From Lentzea kentuckyensis (GTDB lineage Bacteria > Actinomycetota > Actinomycetes > Mycobacteriales > Pseudonocardiaceae), in NCBI RefSeq assembly GCF_002150765.1, contig NZ_MUYM01000029.1, positions 1-35,396 on the forward strand: a stretch of DNA of 35,396 nt. Direction: 5' to 3'. Numbering within the stretch: position 1 is the first letter of the stretch; every line of letters starts with the position of its first letter. Below, one piece after another: positions 14,887 to 23,199 of this stretch. A model generated the notes under the pieces. That model was not told the origin of the DNA. It did not search any database and worked only from the letters and a program-made list of their open reading frames with translations. A program made the position numbers and the translations under genes.

Positions 14887-17307
14887 GTGGCCCAGGACGT
14901 GATCACGGTCAACCCCGCGACGGGGCAGGGGCACAGGAGCATCTCGGACGCGCTCACGTCCGCCGCCGACGGAGCGGTGATCCTGGTGAGCACCGGCCAG
15001 TACTACGAGACGCTGGTGCTGACCAGGGCCGTCACCATCACCGCGGAAGACGGTCCCGGCACCGTGCGCGTGGTCGCGTCGTCCGGGCCCGCCGTCGTGC
15101 TGGGCGCCGACTCCGGAGCGCTCTCCGGGCTGACGATCGAGTCGCAGGACCCGGAGAGTCCCGCCGTCGTGGTGACCAACGGCCAGCTCAGCTTCACCGA
15201 GTGCCGGATCGGCGCCACCGCCTGGTCCGCCGTGTACGCCACCGGCCAGGGCTCGGTGCTGATGCGGGGCTGCGAGGTCCGCAACCCCGCCGGCGCCGGT
15301 GTCGTGGTCACGTCGTCGGGCGGCAACCTGCTCGACTCGTGCCGGCTGCTCGAAGCAGGCACGTCGGGCGTCGTGATCGCCGAGCACGGCGAGCTCGTCA
15401 TGCGCGCCTGCGGGGTGCGCGACGCCAACGGCAACGGCATCTGCCTCAACGGCCACGGCCGGGTCACCGTCACCGACACGACCATCACCCGCACGGCCAA
15501 ACCGGCGTTCGCGGTCGAGCAGCACGCCAGCGCGGTGGTCACGCGCGTGAACGTCAGCGACGTCCGTGGGATCGGCTTCTACCTGGCGTCCTCCGGCAAC
15601 GTCGTGATCGAGGACAGTTCCGTCAGCGGCGCGGGTGCGGAAGGCGTGCTGGTGGCCGAGGACTGCGCGCCCGTCCTGCGGCGGTTCCGGGTCGAGCGCA
15701 CCCGCGAGTACGGCTACCTCTTCACCGGCAGGGCCGCCGGCACCCTCGAGGAGTGCGGGGCCGCGGACGTCAACGGTGTCGGTGTCGCCGTCGGCGAGCG
15801 CTGCACCACGGAGTTCGTCCGCGCCTCGGTTTCGTCGTGTTCGGAGGCGGGCGTGCGCGTGGACGGATCGGCCGACCCGTTCTTCCGCGGCCTGCGGGTA
15901 CGCGGGTGCGACGGCGCGGCGATCGACGTGACCGGCGGTGGCCGCGGCCGGTTCGAGAACATCGAGATCGACCGGACCGGCCTGACCGGGATCTCGGTCA
16001 GCGGTTCGGCCAGGACCTCGGTGACCGGGGCGAGCGTCCGCGGCACCGCCGACAGCGGGGTGCTGGTGCGGGAAGCGGCGCTCGTCCTGTCCGACTGCGA
16101 GATCGCCGACGCGGGCGGCGACGGGCTGCACGTCGGGGTCGGCGGTGAGCTCACCGCGACCCGGTGCCGGGTGCGGGACAGCAAGGCCGGCGGCTGCCTG
16201 TTCGACGTGGGCTCGACGGGGGTGCTGGAGGAGTCGGAGTTCGTCACGAACGCCGGTGACGGCATCAGCGTGAACAGCGAGGACCAGATCCGCATCGTCG
16301 ACTGCCTGGTCAGGGACAACCTCGGCTCCGGTCTGCGGCAGACCCGGCCGAGCGCCGAACTGCACGTGACGAACCTGCGCAGCGCCGGCAACGCCGTCCG
16401 GGACGCGCACGGCTCGGCGTCCGCGGTGGCCAGCGGACCAGCACCGTCCTCCACGCGCCCGGACAGCCAGCAGGCCACGGCGCAGCACCGGCCGCCGAGC
16501 GATCCGATCAGCGAGTTGAACTCGCTGGTGGGCCTGGACGGCGTGAAGCGCGAGGTCAACTCGCTGGTGAACCTCAACCTCATGGCCAAGCGCCGCCAGG
16601 AGGCCGGCCTGTCGGCGCCGCCGATGGCTCGCCATCTGGTCTTCGCGGGCGCGCCGGGCACCGGCAAGACCACGGTCGCACGGCTCTACGGGGCGATCCT
16701 CGCCGATCTCGGCGTGCTGCGCTCCGGTCACCTGGTGGAGGTCGCGCGGGCCGACCTCGTCGCGCAGATCATCGGCGGCACGGCGATCAAGACCACCGAG
16801 GTCTTCAACTCCGCGCTGGGCGGCGTGCTGTTCATCGACGAGGCCTACACGCTCAGCGCCGGCCAGAGCGGCACCGGTCCCGACTTCGGCCGCGAGGCGA
16901 TCGACACGCTGCTGAAGCTGATGGAGGACCACCGCGAGGACGTGGTGGTCATCGCGGCGGGCTACTCGCAGCAGATGATCGAGTTCCTCCAGGCCAACCC
17001 CGGCCTGGAGTCGCGGTTCAGCCGCACGATCGAGTTCGAGAACTACAACCCGGACGAACTGGTGACGATCGTCGGCCTGCACTGCCGCAAGCACGACTAC
17101 CGGCTCGACGAGGTGGCGGCGGAGACGCTGTACGAGTACTTCGACCGGATTCCGAAGGACGGCACCTTCGGCAACGGCCGCACGGCCCGCAAGGTGTTCG
17201 AGGTGATGGCCGACCAGCAGGCGACCCGCCTCGCGATGTCCGACCGGGTCACGGCGGCCGACATGACCCTGCTGATGGCGGAGGACTTCCAGGAGTCGAT
17301 GGTCTGA
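14887..17307 (+). CDS. EccA/CbxX-type AAA+ ATPase fused to an N-terminal right-handed beta-helix
   Basis: An 806-residue protein from GTG 14887, preceded by AAAGGA. Residues about 1-500 are some twenty short repeats of the parallel beta-helix type (units such as [39 protein letters not shown]). A Pro/Ser linker follows. Residues about 530-806 are an AAA+ domain of the CbxX/CfqX-EccA class: [16 protein letters not shown], Walker A GAPGTGKT (about 588-595), Walker [11 protein letters not shown] (about 646-655), and [10 protein letters not shown] carrying the arginine finger. In ESX systems cytosolic EccA has an N-terminal TPR domain and helps release substrates from EspG; here a beta-helix takes the TPR place and may dock other proteins. 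The beta-helix cannot be secreted as a separate enzyme because no signal peptide is present. Confidence 0.9.
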   Translation: MAQDVITVNPATGQGHRSISDALTSAADGAVILVSTGQYYETLVLTRAVTITAEDGPGTVRVVASSGPAVVLGADSGALSGLTIESQDPESPAVVVTNGQLSFTECRIGATAWSAVYATGQGSVLMRGCEVRNPAGAGVVVTSSGGNLLDSCRLLEAGTSGVVIAEHGELVMRACGVRDANGNGICLNGHGRVTVTDTTITRTAKPAFAVEQHASAVVTRVNVSDVRGIGFYLASSGNVVIEDSSVSGAGAEGVLVAEDCAPVLRRFRVERTREYGYLFTGRAAGTLEECGAADVNGVGVAVGERCTTEFVRASVSSCSEAGVRVDGSADPFFRGLRVRGCDGAAIDVTGGGRGRFENIEIDRTGLTGISVSGSARTSVTGASVRGTADSGVLVREAALVLSDCEIADAGGDGLHVGVGGELTATRCRVRDSKAGGCLFDVGSTGVLEESEFVTNAGDGISVNSEDQIRIVDCLVRDNLGSGLRQTRPSAELHVTNLRSAGNAVRDAHGSASAVASGPAPSSTRPDSQQATAQHRPPSDPISELNSLVGLDGVKREVNSLVNLNLMAKRRQEAGLSAPPMARHLVFAGAPGTGKTTVARLYGAILADLGVLRSGHLVEVARADLVAQIIGGTAIKTTEVFNSALGGVLFIDEAYTLSAGQSGTGPDFGREAIDTLLKLMEDHREDVVVIAAGYSQQMIEFLQANPGLESRFSRTIEFENYNPDELVTIVGLHCRKHDYRLDEVAAETLYEYFDRIPKDGTFGNGRTARKVFEVMADQQATRLAMSDRVTAADMTLLMAEDFQESMV

Positions 17308-17431
17308 CCTGCGACGAAAACGGCGTTCACCTGTCCGTGCGAATCTGCCCGGAACAGGCTTTCGGGACATGGCGACACCACTGCCACGTGCCTACTATCG
17401 GGCGTATCGATTAGTCCGAATGGTGCACTGT

Positions 17432-17436
17432 GGAGG
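17432..17436 (+). promoter_or_regulatory. GGAGG ribosome site deciding the LAL2 start
   Basis: GGAGG lies 5 nt before GTG 17442. An in-frame GTG at 17430 is upstream of it and has no site of its own. With the 17442 start, the first 12 residues (MPSERRPFVGRT) align without gaps to LAL1 (MPRDRGVLVGRT). Confidence 0.75.
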
Positions 17437-17441
17437 ATCTT

Positions 17442-20009
17442 GTGCCGAGCGAGCGCAGGCCGTTCGTGGGCCGGACCGCGGAGGCGGCGGCTCTCGGCGG
17501 GTTCGCGGGCACACCGGCTCTGCTGGTCGTGCGAGGTCGCGCCGGCATCGGCCGGACGGCGTTTCTGCACGAGCTGCGCCGGTCGTGGCGGGACCGCGGC
17601 ATCACCGTGCTCTCGCTGCCGGTCACGGCGGAGGAGCCGCCGGGGGACGTGTTCCGCGCCCAGGCTGTCGTCGACCTGGTCCGTGAGTCGTTCCACGAGT
17701 ACGTCGGCCCGGAGCTCACGGGCTCGGTGGCCGCGCTCAGCAGGCTGTGCGGCCTCGCCGAACTGGTGCGCCTGTTCAGGACGTTGCGCGCGACGAGACC
17801 GGTGGCGGTGTTCGTCGACGACGTGGACGCCGCGGCCGACCCCGTCCGAGCGATCGCCGCCGCACACCGTGCGGGGTGCACGGTCGTCGTCACGTGCCGA
17901 GAAGACACGGTGACGCCGCTGATCTCGCTCGCGGACCGCGTGCTCGACCTCGGTCCGTTGCGAGAGGCCGAGATCGGCGAACTGCTCGCCCGTGTCGCGC
18001 CCGCACCGCTGGACGAGGCGGTGATCCCCGCCGTGCGCACGGCGCTCGGACCGCTCGCGGGTCATCCCGGCACCGTGCTCGCGACGTTCGACGCGCTGCG
18101 CCGGGAGGGTGCGTTCGCCGAGGTGCTCGGCCACCTGTGCCTGCGCGAGCCGTCTCTCGTCGCGTTGCCCCGCGAACACGAACTCGTCCGGAACGTGGAG
18201 GAACTCGGCGAAGCGGGCGTGCAGATCGTGGCGGTGGCTGCGGACGCGGCCCGGCTCGACGTGGACGACGTGCTGCAGGTCGCCGCCGCGCTCGGGCACG
18301 AACTCCGCCGGTCCGGCGACGTCGTGGACCGGCTCGTCGCCGTCGGCGCGTTGGCGTGCGACGAGAACGGACGGCTCAGCGTGCCGTGTGCCGCGTTGAC
18401 GGCTGCGCTCATGCGCGGGTTCGGTGCGGACCGGCTGCGTGCGGTTCACCGCACGATGGCCGAGCAACTGCTTCGCGGCGGCATCTCCGACATGTCGACG
18501 GTCGCGGACCACATCGCGCTGGCGGGCGCCGTGCTACCCGCCGACCCCGCGCTGGTGCCGCTGCTCGAACGCGAGGCCGTCCGGATCGTCCGGGCAGATC
18601 CATCCTTGGCCGCGCGGTGGTTCCGTGCCGCGCTGCGACACGTCGGGCCTGGTGCGGACCGTGTTCGGCTGCTGCGGATCGTGCTGCACCTGCTGGTGCG
18701 CACCGGGCAGTACGGCGAACTGGCCGAGGTTGTCGGGGCCGAGGTCGCCGCGGGCATCCCGGAGTGCTGCCGGTACGAGCTCGCCGCGGCGGCGGCGTTG
18801 GCGTCCGTCCACATCGGACAGCCGGTGGCGGCCGGCGTGCACGACGTGCTGGCGGGTGATCCCCGTGCGCGAGTGCCGCTGCGGTTCGCTGCCCGCTGGT
18901 TCGACGAACGTGATCCGGTGCGCGCGACGGAGGTGGCGGCCGCGTTCTCCGGCTTCCGGGTCAATCGGCTACCCGACTGGGAGCACGACGAACTCGGTGT
19001 GGACGACGCGGTCGAGGCGGCCGAGGTCACCGACGGCCGGTACGACGTGGTCGTGATGCTGCGCCTCGTGCTCGGGCCCTGCTACGGCCTGCCGAAGTCC
19101 GGTCCGCTCGGGATCTATCGCCGCCTCCTGCGGGATTACGCCGACGGCGAGTGGTCGCGGGTGGCCTCCAGCGCCCGTCGGCTGGAGCTGGCCGGGGCGC
19201 CCACCGCGATGCACCACGTCGCCCGGCTGCTGGCCGCTGAGGTCCATGCCTCGTCCGGTGACGTCAGGCGTGCCGCGCAGTGGTTCGGACTCGTGGACGA
19301 GAACGGCCCGTTCCTGGCGTTGCGGGCGTGGGTGGACCTCGGCATCTCCGGGCCGGACCGCGGCTGGTCCGCCTACGACCTGGTCTGCCGCGCGGTCGAG
19401 AACGGTGACGACGTCGGCCTGTCGTGTCTTCTGCTGCGGTTGGGCTTCATCGAGAACAGCCTGGGCAACGGTGCCGGGCTGGCGCGTGCGGCCGGTGAGG
19501 CCCGGAGGTGGCACGAGCGCTTCGGTGGCACGAACCTGCGCGCCGCCGAGCTGGTCCTGGGTGGACTGTCCGAAAAGGACTCGGCGATGGCGGCCTCAGC
19601 CATCATGTTGTTGCGCCGCACCGGCAACGCGGCCGAGCTGATGCGCACGTGTCTGGCGATGGCATCCCTCTGTGAGGATCCCGCGCCGTGGTACGCCGAG
19701 GCGCTGCAGTTCGCCAGACGACTCGGCGAGGGCGGGATGGACCTGCGGATCAGGGAGACCATGCGCAAGGTCGGTGTCGTCCTGCCGCGGGCCCGCGTCG
19801 CCCGTGACGACTTCTCCGACGTCGAACTGCGGATCATCGAGCTGGTCGGGCAGGGCAGGACCAACCGGCAGATCGCGACGACGGTCCGGATGAGCGAGAA
19901 GACCGTGGAGAACTACCTCACCCGGTTGTTCGTGCGCACCGGCTGCCGGTCGCGGCTCGACCTCGCCACGGCCAGTCTCGAAGGCAGGCTGGCCTTCAGC
20001 GCAGGGTGA
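17442..20009 (+). CDS. LAL-type LuxR-family regulator 2 (P-loop Lys to Arg)
   Basis: An 855-residue paralogue of LAL1, alignable along its whole length: VGRTAEAAALGGFAG, a P-loop GRAGIGRT in which Arg38 stands where LAL1 has Lys38, Walker B VAVFVDDVD, CREDT, a TPR-like middle, and a C-terminal HTH (FSDVELRIIELVGQGRTNRQIA, KTVENYLTRLFVRTGCRSR). The P-loop change should weaken ATP binding or hydrolysis. Compared with LAL1 it lacks a short segment around residues 100-110 (the DEECCGSARSRA part). The HTH recognition helix region differs from LAL1 by few residues (TSVRISEKTVENY versus TTVRMSEKTVENY), so both may bind the same DNA. Its 3' end overlaps the convergent 90-aa gene by 14 nt. ART-like gene 2 and mycP lie downstream. 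Confidence 0.9.
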   Translation: MPSERRPFVGRTAEAAALGGFAGTPALLVVRGRAGIGRTAFLHELRRSWRDRGITVLSLPVTAEEPPGDVFRAQAVVDLVRESFHEYVGPELTGSVAALSRLCGLAELVRLFRTLRATRPVAVFVDDVDAAADPVRAIAAAHRAGCTVVVTCREDTVTPLISLADRVLDLGPLREAEIGELLARVAPAPLDEAVIPAVRTALGPLAGHPGTVLATFDALRREGAFAEVLGHLCLREPSLVALPREHELVRNVEELGEAGVQIVAVAADAARLDVDDVLQVAAALGHELRRSGDVVDRLVAVGALACDENGRLSVPCAALTAALMRGFGADRLRAVHRTMAEQLLRGGISDMSTVADHIALAGAVLPADPALVPLLEREAVRIVRADPSLAARWFRAALRHVGPGADRVRLLRIVLHLLVRTGQYGELAEVVGAEVAAGIPECCRYELAAAAALASVHIGQPVAAGVHDVLAGDPRARVPLRFAARWFDERDPVRATEVAAAFSGFRVNRLPDWEHDELGVDDAVEAAEVTDGRYDVVVMLRLVLGPCYGLPKSGPLGIYRRLLRDYADGEWSRVASSARRLELAGAPTAMHHVARLLAAEVHASSGDVRRAAQWFGLVDENGPFLALRAWVDLGISGPDRGWSAYDLVCRAVENGDDVGLSCLLLRLGFIENSLGNGAGLARAAGEARRWHERFGGTNLRAAELVLGGLSEKDSAMAASAIMLLRRTGNAAELMRTCLAMASLCEDPAPWYAEALQFARRLGEGGMDLRIRETMRKVGVVLPRARVARDDFSDVELRIIELVGQGRTNRQIATTVRMSEKTVENYLTRLFVRTGCRSRLDLATASLEGRLAFSAG

Positions 20010-20268
20010 CGGCACGCCAGTCGTCGGCGTGGGCGGGATCGGTGCGGAGCGGCGCGTTGTGCTGGTACCAGTCGACGAGCCTGGCGCGACCCAGATCGGT
20101 GAGGTGGAAACCGAGGTGGTCGCCGATCGGAGGGTCCGCGAAACGCTGCCGCACGGCGTGCTCGACGGCCGTCCTGTCACACATCCCCTCCAGCAGCCAC
20201 GGCCACACCATCCCCTGGGCCAGCATCCACAGAACGCGGATCACCGCAGTGTCCTCGTGCATCGGCAT
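19996..20268 (-). CDS. Small hypothetical protein, possible winged helix
   Basis: A 90-residue frame on the minus strand between LAL2 and ART-like gene 2. A purine-rich GAGGAGGGGA precedes two candidate ATGs (20268 and 20262); the spacing favours the second. The protein is Trp-rich (WMLAQGMVWPWL) and ends in GFHLTDLGRARLVDWYQHN, which looks like the wing and last helix of a small winged-helix protein. Its 3' end overlaps that of LAL2 by 14 nt. It interrupts what would otherwise be a LAL2-ART cassette matching LAL1-ART. I do not recognise a family; a small regulator is possible. Confidence 0.6.
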   Translation of the reverse strand: MPMHEDTAVIRVLWMLAQGMVWPWLLEGMCDRTAVEHAVRQRFADPPIGDHLGFHLTDLGRARLVDWYQHNAPLRTDPAHADDWRAVTLR

Positions 20269-20354
20269 TCCCCTCCTCTGCTCACTGGAGGATTACGGAA
20301 CGCGCAGGTGACAGGTTCATCTGCATCGGTGACCAATGGGTTCCGTCCGGCACG

Positions 20355-20370
20355 TGAGGGATATCCCCGC
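20355..20370 (+). promoter_or_regulatory. Candidate locus operator TGAGGGATATCCCCGC (site 3)
   Basis: The palindrome GGGATATCCC lies at 20358-20367, 102 nt before the TTG start of ART-like gene 2. It matches site 1 exactly over the first 14 bases although most flanking sequence differs. A second shared element, GCTTCCCACCT, lies 37 nt downstream (20407); a similar string lies 33 nt after site 1 and 39 nt after the esx site. Confidence 0.65.
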
Positions 20371-20472
20371 GGATCACTCCGGCGGGCCTGTCGCAGCCCT
20401 GTCGTGGCTTCCCACCTGCGACGATGCGGTGCTGGGGGAGTCGCGTCAGGCCCATGAACAGGAGGGCGCACC

Positions 20473-23199
20473 TTGGCAGCACCGGCCACCGGCGCTCCGC
20501 TACCGTCCCAGCGTCGTGAGCGGGGCGGTGATCTCGTCGTCGAATGGCGTGGGCCGCACACCCTGATCCGCAGCAGAGACGAGGTACCCGGTGCCGCCGA
20601 CGTGCTCGGCACCATCCCGTGGGTGCCCGGCAGCGTTCTCGTGCTGGCGTCGGCGTCCGCGCACCGCCACCCGGGCCTCTTCGTCGCGGTGCGGGACTGG
20701 CTGTCCGCGCTGCGGTCGACTCCCGGTGGCGCCGGGCTGAAAGCCGTCTGGCTCGCCGTACCCGACCTCGGCAACACCGGCGGCACCTCAGTGCCGTGGC
20801 TGCACGGCCTGGCGGTCGACTTCGAGGTCGACGTCATCGCCCCGCACGGCGGCCTCACCACGGTCGGCGCCGGAATGTACGTCAACCGCAACGAGGGCGG
20901 CGTCGGCTGGCGCCGCTTCGGCCCCCGCGGCAACGGCGAAGTGATCAGCAGCCGCTTTCCGGTGCCGGCCTGGGAACACCAGCTGCCGGACGGCCAGCTC
21001 ACCGTCGCGGGCCTGGTCACCGAGACCGTGCCGGCCGGCCTGGCGGTCCGCCCGGCGGGCCTGCCCGCGCTGAGCCACGCCAGCCCGGCGTTCCGGGCGC
21101 CGCTGCACCCGCGCATCCCGAAGATGGTCGTCGGCCAACCGGGCGTGGAGGTGGCGGCGAAAGCCGTGGCACAACTGGTCGGCGACCTGCCGGAACCGAT
21201 ACGGCGCGCCCTGTTGTACGTCCCCGTGTCACCTTCGGCCGCCGCGCCGGAGTGGGCGGCCGAACTGGCCCTCCTGCTAGGCCACGACGTCATGATCACC
21301 GCCGGCCTGGAGACCATGAACTCCGCGGGCGCCATCCGCACCGTGGTCCTCGGCCAGCACGGCGAGCAGGTCCTCGTACCCCTGGCCGCCCTGCTGCGCC
21401 AACGCCCCGGCGCCGCCGCGCCGGAGGTGGTCGGCATCGCCTCGCCGCCGCCGGGCTGGGAGAAGCACGGCCCCCGCAGCTACCGCCGGCTCGGCGACGA
21501 ACACTCGTCGCCGCTCGCCGAGGTGCTGCCCGGCGGCCTGCACGTGCGGGCCAAGGGCGACCAGCCGATGGCCCCGGGGCGGCTCGACTCCCGGTCGTGG
21601 ACCCTCGCGGTCGGCGGCGCGGGACGACAGGTCACCGAGAGCGAACTGGCCGCTGTCCGCGAGCTGCTCGGCGGCCTCACCCCGCACCAGTGCCACACGG
21701 CCGAGGTCCGCGTCCTGGGCACCGCGGCGCCGGACGGGCTGGCCGCGCTCGGTGCTTACGTCCGCTCGGTGGGTGCCACGCTGAAGCACGAGCCGGTGCC
21801 CAAGCTCCGGGCCGTGCCCAAGCCCGAAGCCGACCGCGAGCCCGAAGCCGCGCCCAAGTCCGGAGCCGCGCCCGAGCACGAGTCCGGAGCCGTGCTCAAG
21901 CCCGAAGCCGAGAACGAGTCCGGAGCCGTGCCCAAGCACGAGCGCGCCCCCGAGGCCGTGGCGACGCCGCTCGAGGCCGGTGCGGGGGAGGAGAACGCGT
22001 CCGTCCCGGTGCCCCTGGCGAGGGAGCCGGAGACCGAGGCCGACCTGGTGCGCGGTGCCGGGGAGTCTGCGGGGAACGGGATCTCGTCGTCCAACGTGGC
22101 GCGGCTGGGGGAGCCGGACATCACGGCCGACGCGGCACGCGGTCCCGGTGAATCCGTTGCGGAACCGGCAATCCCACCTGCTCCGATCCCACCTGCTCCG
22201 ATCCCGCCGGCGACCGAGTCCGGCCGACCGGCCCCCGCGCGTCCCCCGGTCGCGGTGACCTCGATGCCGGTCTCCACCGTCTCTGGTCCCACCACAGCCA
22301 AACCAACCCTCCAGCCAGCCCCCGAGCCGGCCGTCGAGCCCGAACCTGAGCCGGAGCAGCACGAGCCGGAAGCCGAGGAGGCGGTCGCTGCGGCACATCC
22401 GCGCCCGGACAAGCCCGTCGAACTCGCCGACCGCCCCAGCACCCCGGCAGAACAGACCCGTCTGGCCACCAGCGCCGGAGCGCACTACACGGAGGCGTTG
22501 GCGGCGGTGAACGTGGCGTTGTCGGCGTGGCCGATGCTCAAGCCCGACGCCAAGGCCGACTACGTGGCGGTGTGCCTGTACCTGGGCCGCGGTGAGGGCG
22601 GGGCGGTGTCGCTCGCCGAGGCGCTGGCCGAGGGACGGGAGCCGTTCGACGCGTACCTGCCGTGTCTGGTGTCGGGGTTGCGCCGGCTGCCGACGCACCG
22701 CAAGGTCGTGCTGCGCCAGGAACGTGTGGGCAAGGAGAGCCCGTACGCCGCGGGCGCGGTGCTGTGCGAGCCGGGCTTCCTCAGCGCGAGTGCGGAGCTC
22801 GACGTGACCACGGCGTCGGCGGACCTGGACCAGTTGATCTGGCCGGTCTCCGCGCGTCGCACGTCGGAGCTGATGATGGGACGGACGGTCGACGAGGTCG
22901 TTTTCCCGGTGGGGCGTCGGTTCAAGGCGCTCGCCCTGCGCACGCACGAGCCGGAGGACGGCATCGGTCCGCGCGCGCCGAGGACCGCCTTGCTCACCCG
23001 TGAACTGCTGCCGGACGAGGATCCCCAGTCGCCACAGGCATTGGAGCGCGATCGGACCGTGTTGCCGCGGCTGGAACGCGCGTGGCAGGAGCGGCAGAGC
23101 GCCGAACTGCGGCTGGTCGAGGAACCGGACGCGCTGGCACGGTTGACGGCACCACTGATGCGGGCCGAGCTCACCAGCGCGGTCGGGGCAGCGTCGTGA
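20473..23199 (+). CDS. Large protein with C-terminal ADP-ribosyltransferase-like domain 2, coupled to mycP
   Basis: A 908-residue paralogue of the protein at 9546-12059, starting at the same kind of AGGAGG-TTG. The N-terminal alpha/beta region is conserved (VWLAVPDLGN, FEVDVIAPHGG, GWRRFGPRG). The linker (about 440-660) is longer and richer in Glu/Pro/Lys, with repeats of EPEAAPKSGAAPEHESGA type and a PIPPAPIPPA run. The C-terminal domain keeps the ART order: KVVLRQE (Arg748), GFLSAS (768-773), TVDEVVFPVGRRFKAL (Glu808). Spacings Arg-to-GFLS (20) and GFLS-to-Glu (40) equal those in the paralogue. Again Val replaces the first residue of ExE. The stop overlaps the mycP start (GTGA), so both are made from one message. 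This places the family inside the secretion locus. The activity is not known. Confidence 0.83.
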   Translation: MAAPATGAPLPSQRRERGGDLVVEWRGPHTLIRSRDEVPGAADVLGTIPWVPGSVLVLASASAHRHPGLFVAVRDWLSALRSTPGGAGLKAVWLAVPDLGNTGGTSVPWLHGLAVDFEVDVIAPHGGLTTVGAGMYVNRNEGGVGWRRFGPRGNGEVISSRFPVPAWEHQLPDGQLTVAGLVTETVPAGLAVRPAGLPALSHASPAFRAPLHPRIPKMVVGQPGVEVAAKAVAQLVGDLPEPIRRALLYVPVSPSAAAPEWAAELALLLGHDVMITAGLETMNSAGAIRTVVLGQHGEQVLVPLAALLRQRPGAAAPEVVGIASPPPGWEKHGPRSYRRLGDEHSSPLAEVLPGGLHVRAKGDQPMAPGRLDSRSWTLAVGGAGRQVTESELAAVRELLGGLTPHQCHTAEVRVLGTAAPDGLAALGAYVRSVGATLKHEPVPKLRAVPKPEADREPEAAPKSGAAPEHESGAVLKPEAENESGAVPKHERAPEAVATPLEAGAGEENASVPVPLAREPETEADLVRGAGESAGNGISSSNVARLGEPDITADAARGPGESVAEPAIPPAPIPPAPIPPATESGRPAPARPPVAVTSMPVSTVSGPTTAKPTLQPAPEPAVEPEPEPEQHEPEAEEAVAAAHPRPDKPVELADRPSTPAEQTRLATSAGAHYTEALAAVNVALSAWPMLKPDAKADYVAVCLYLGRGEGGAVSLAEALAEGREPFDAYLPCLVSGLRRLPTHRKVVLRQERVGKESPYAAGAVLCEPGFLSASAELDVTTASADLDQLIWPVSARRTSELMMGRTVDEVVFPVGRRFKALALRTHEPEDGIGPRAPRTALLTRELLPDEDPQSPQALERDRTVLPRLERAWQERQSAELRLVEEPDALARLTAPLMRAELTSAVGAAS

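Noticed and set aside
14761..17370. An 869-codon minus-strand open frame opposite the eccA-like gene
   Set aside because: No recognisable motif; its composition is that of an antisense shadow of the beta-helix/AAA+ gene.
17430..17441. Earlier GTG start for LAL2
   Set aside because: The GGAGG site lies inside this extension, and the paralogue alignment begins at GTG 17442.
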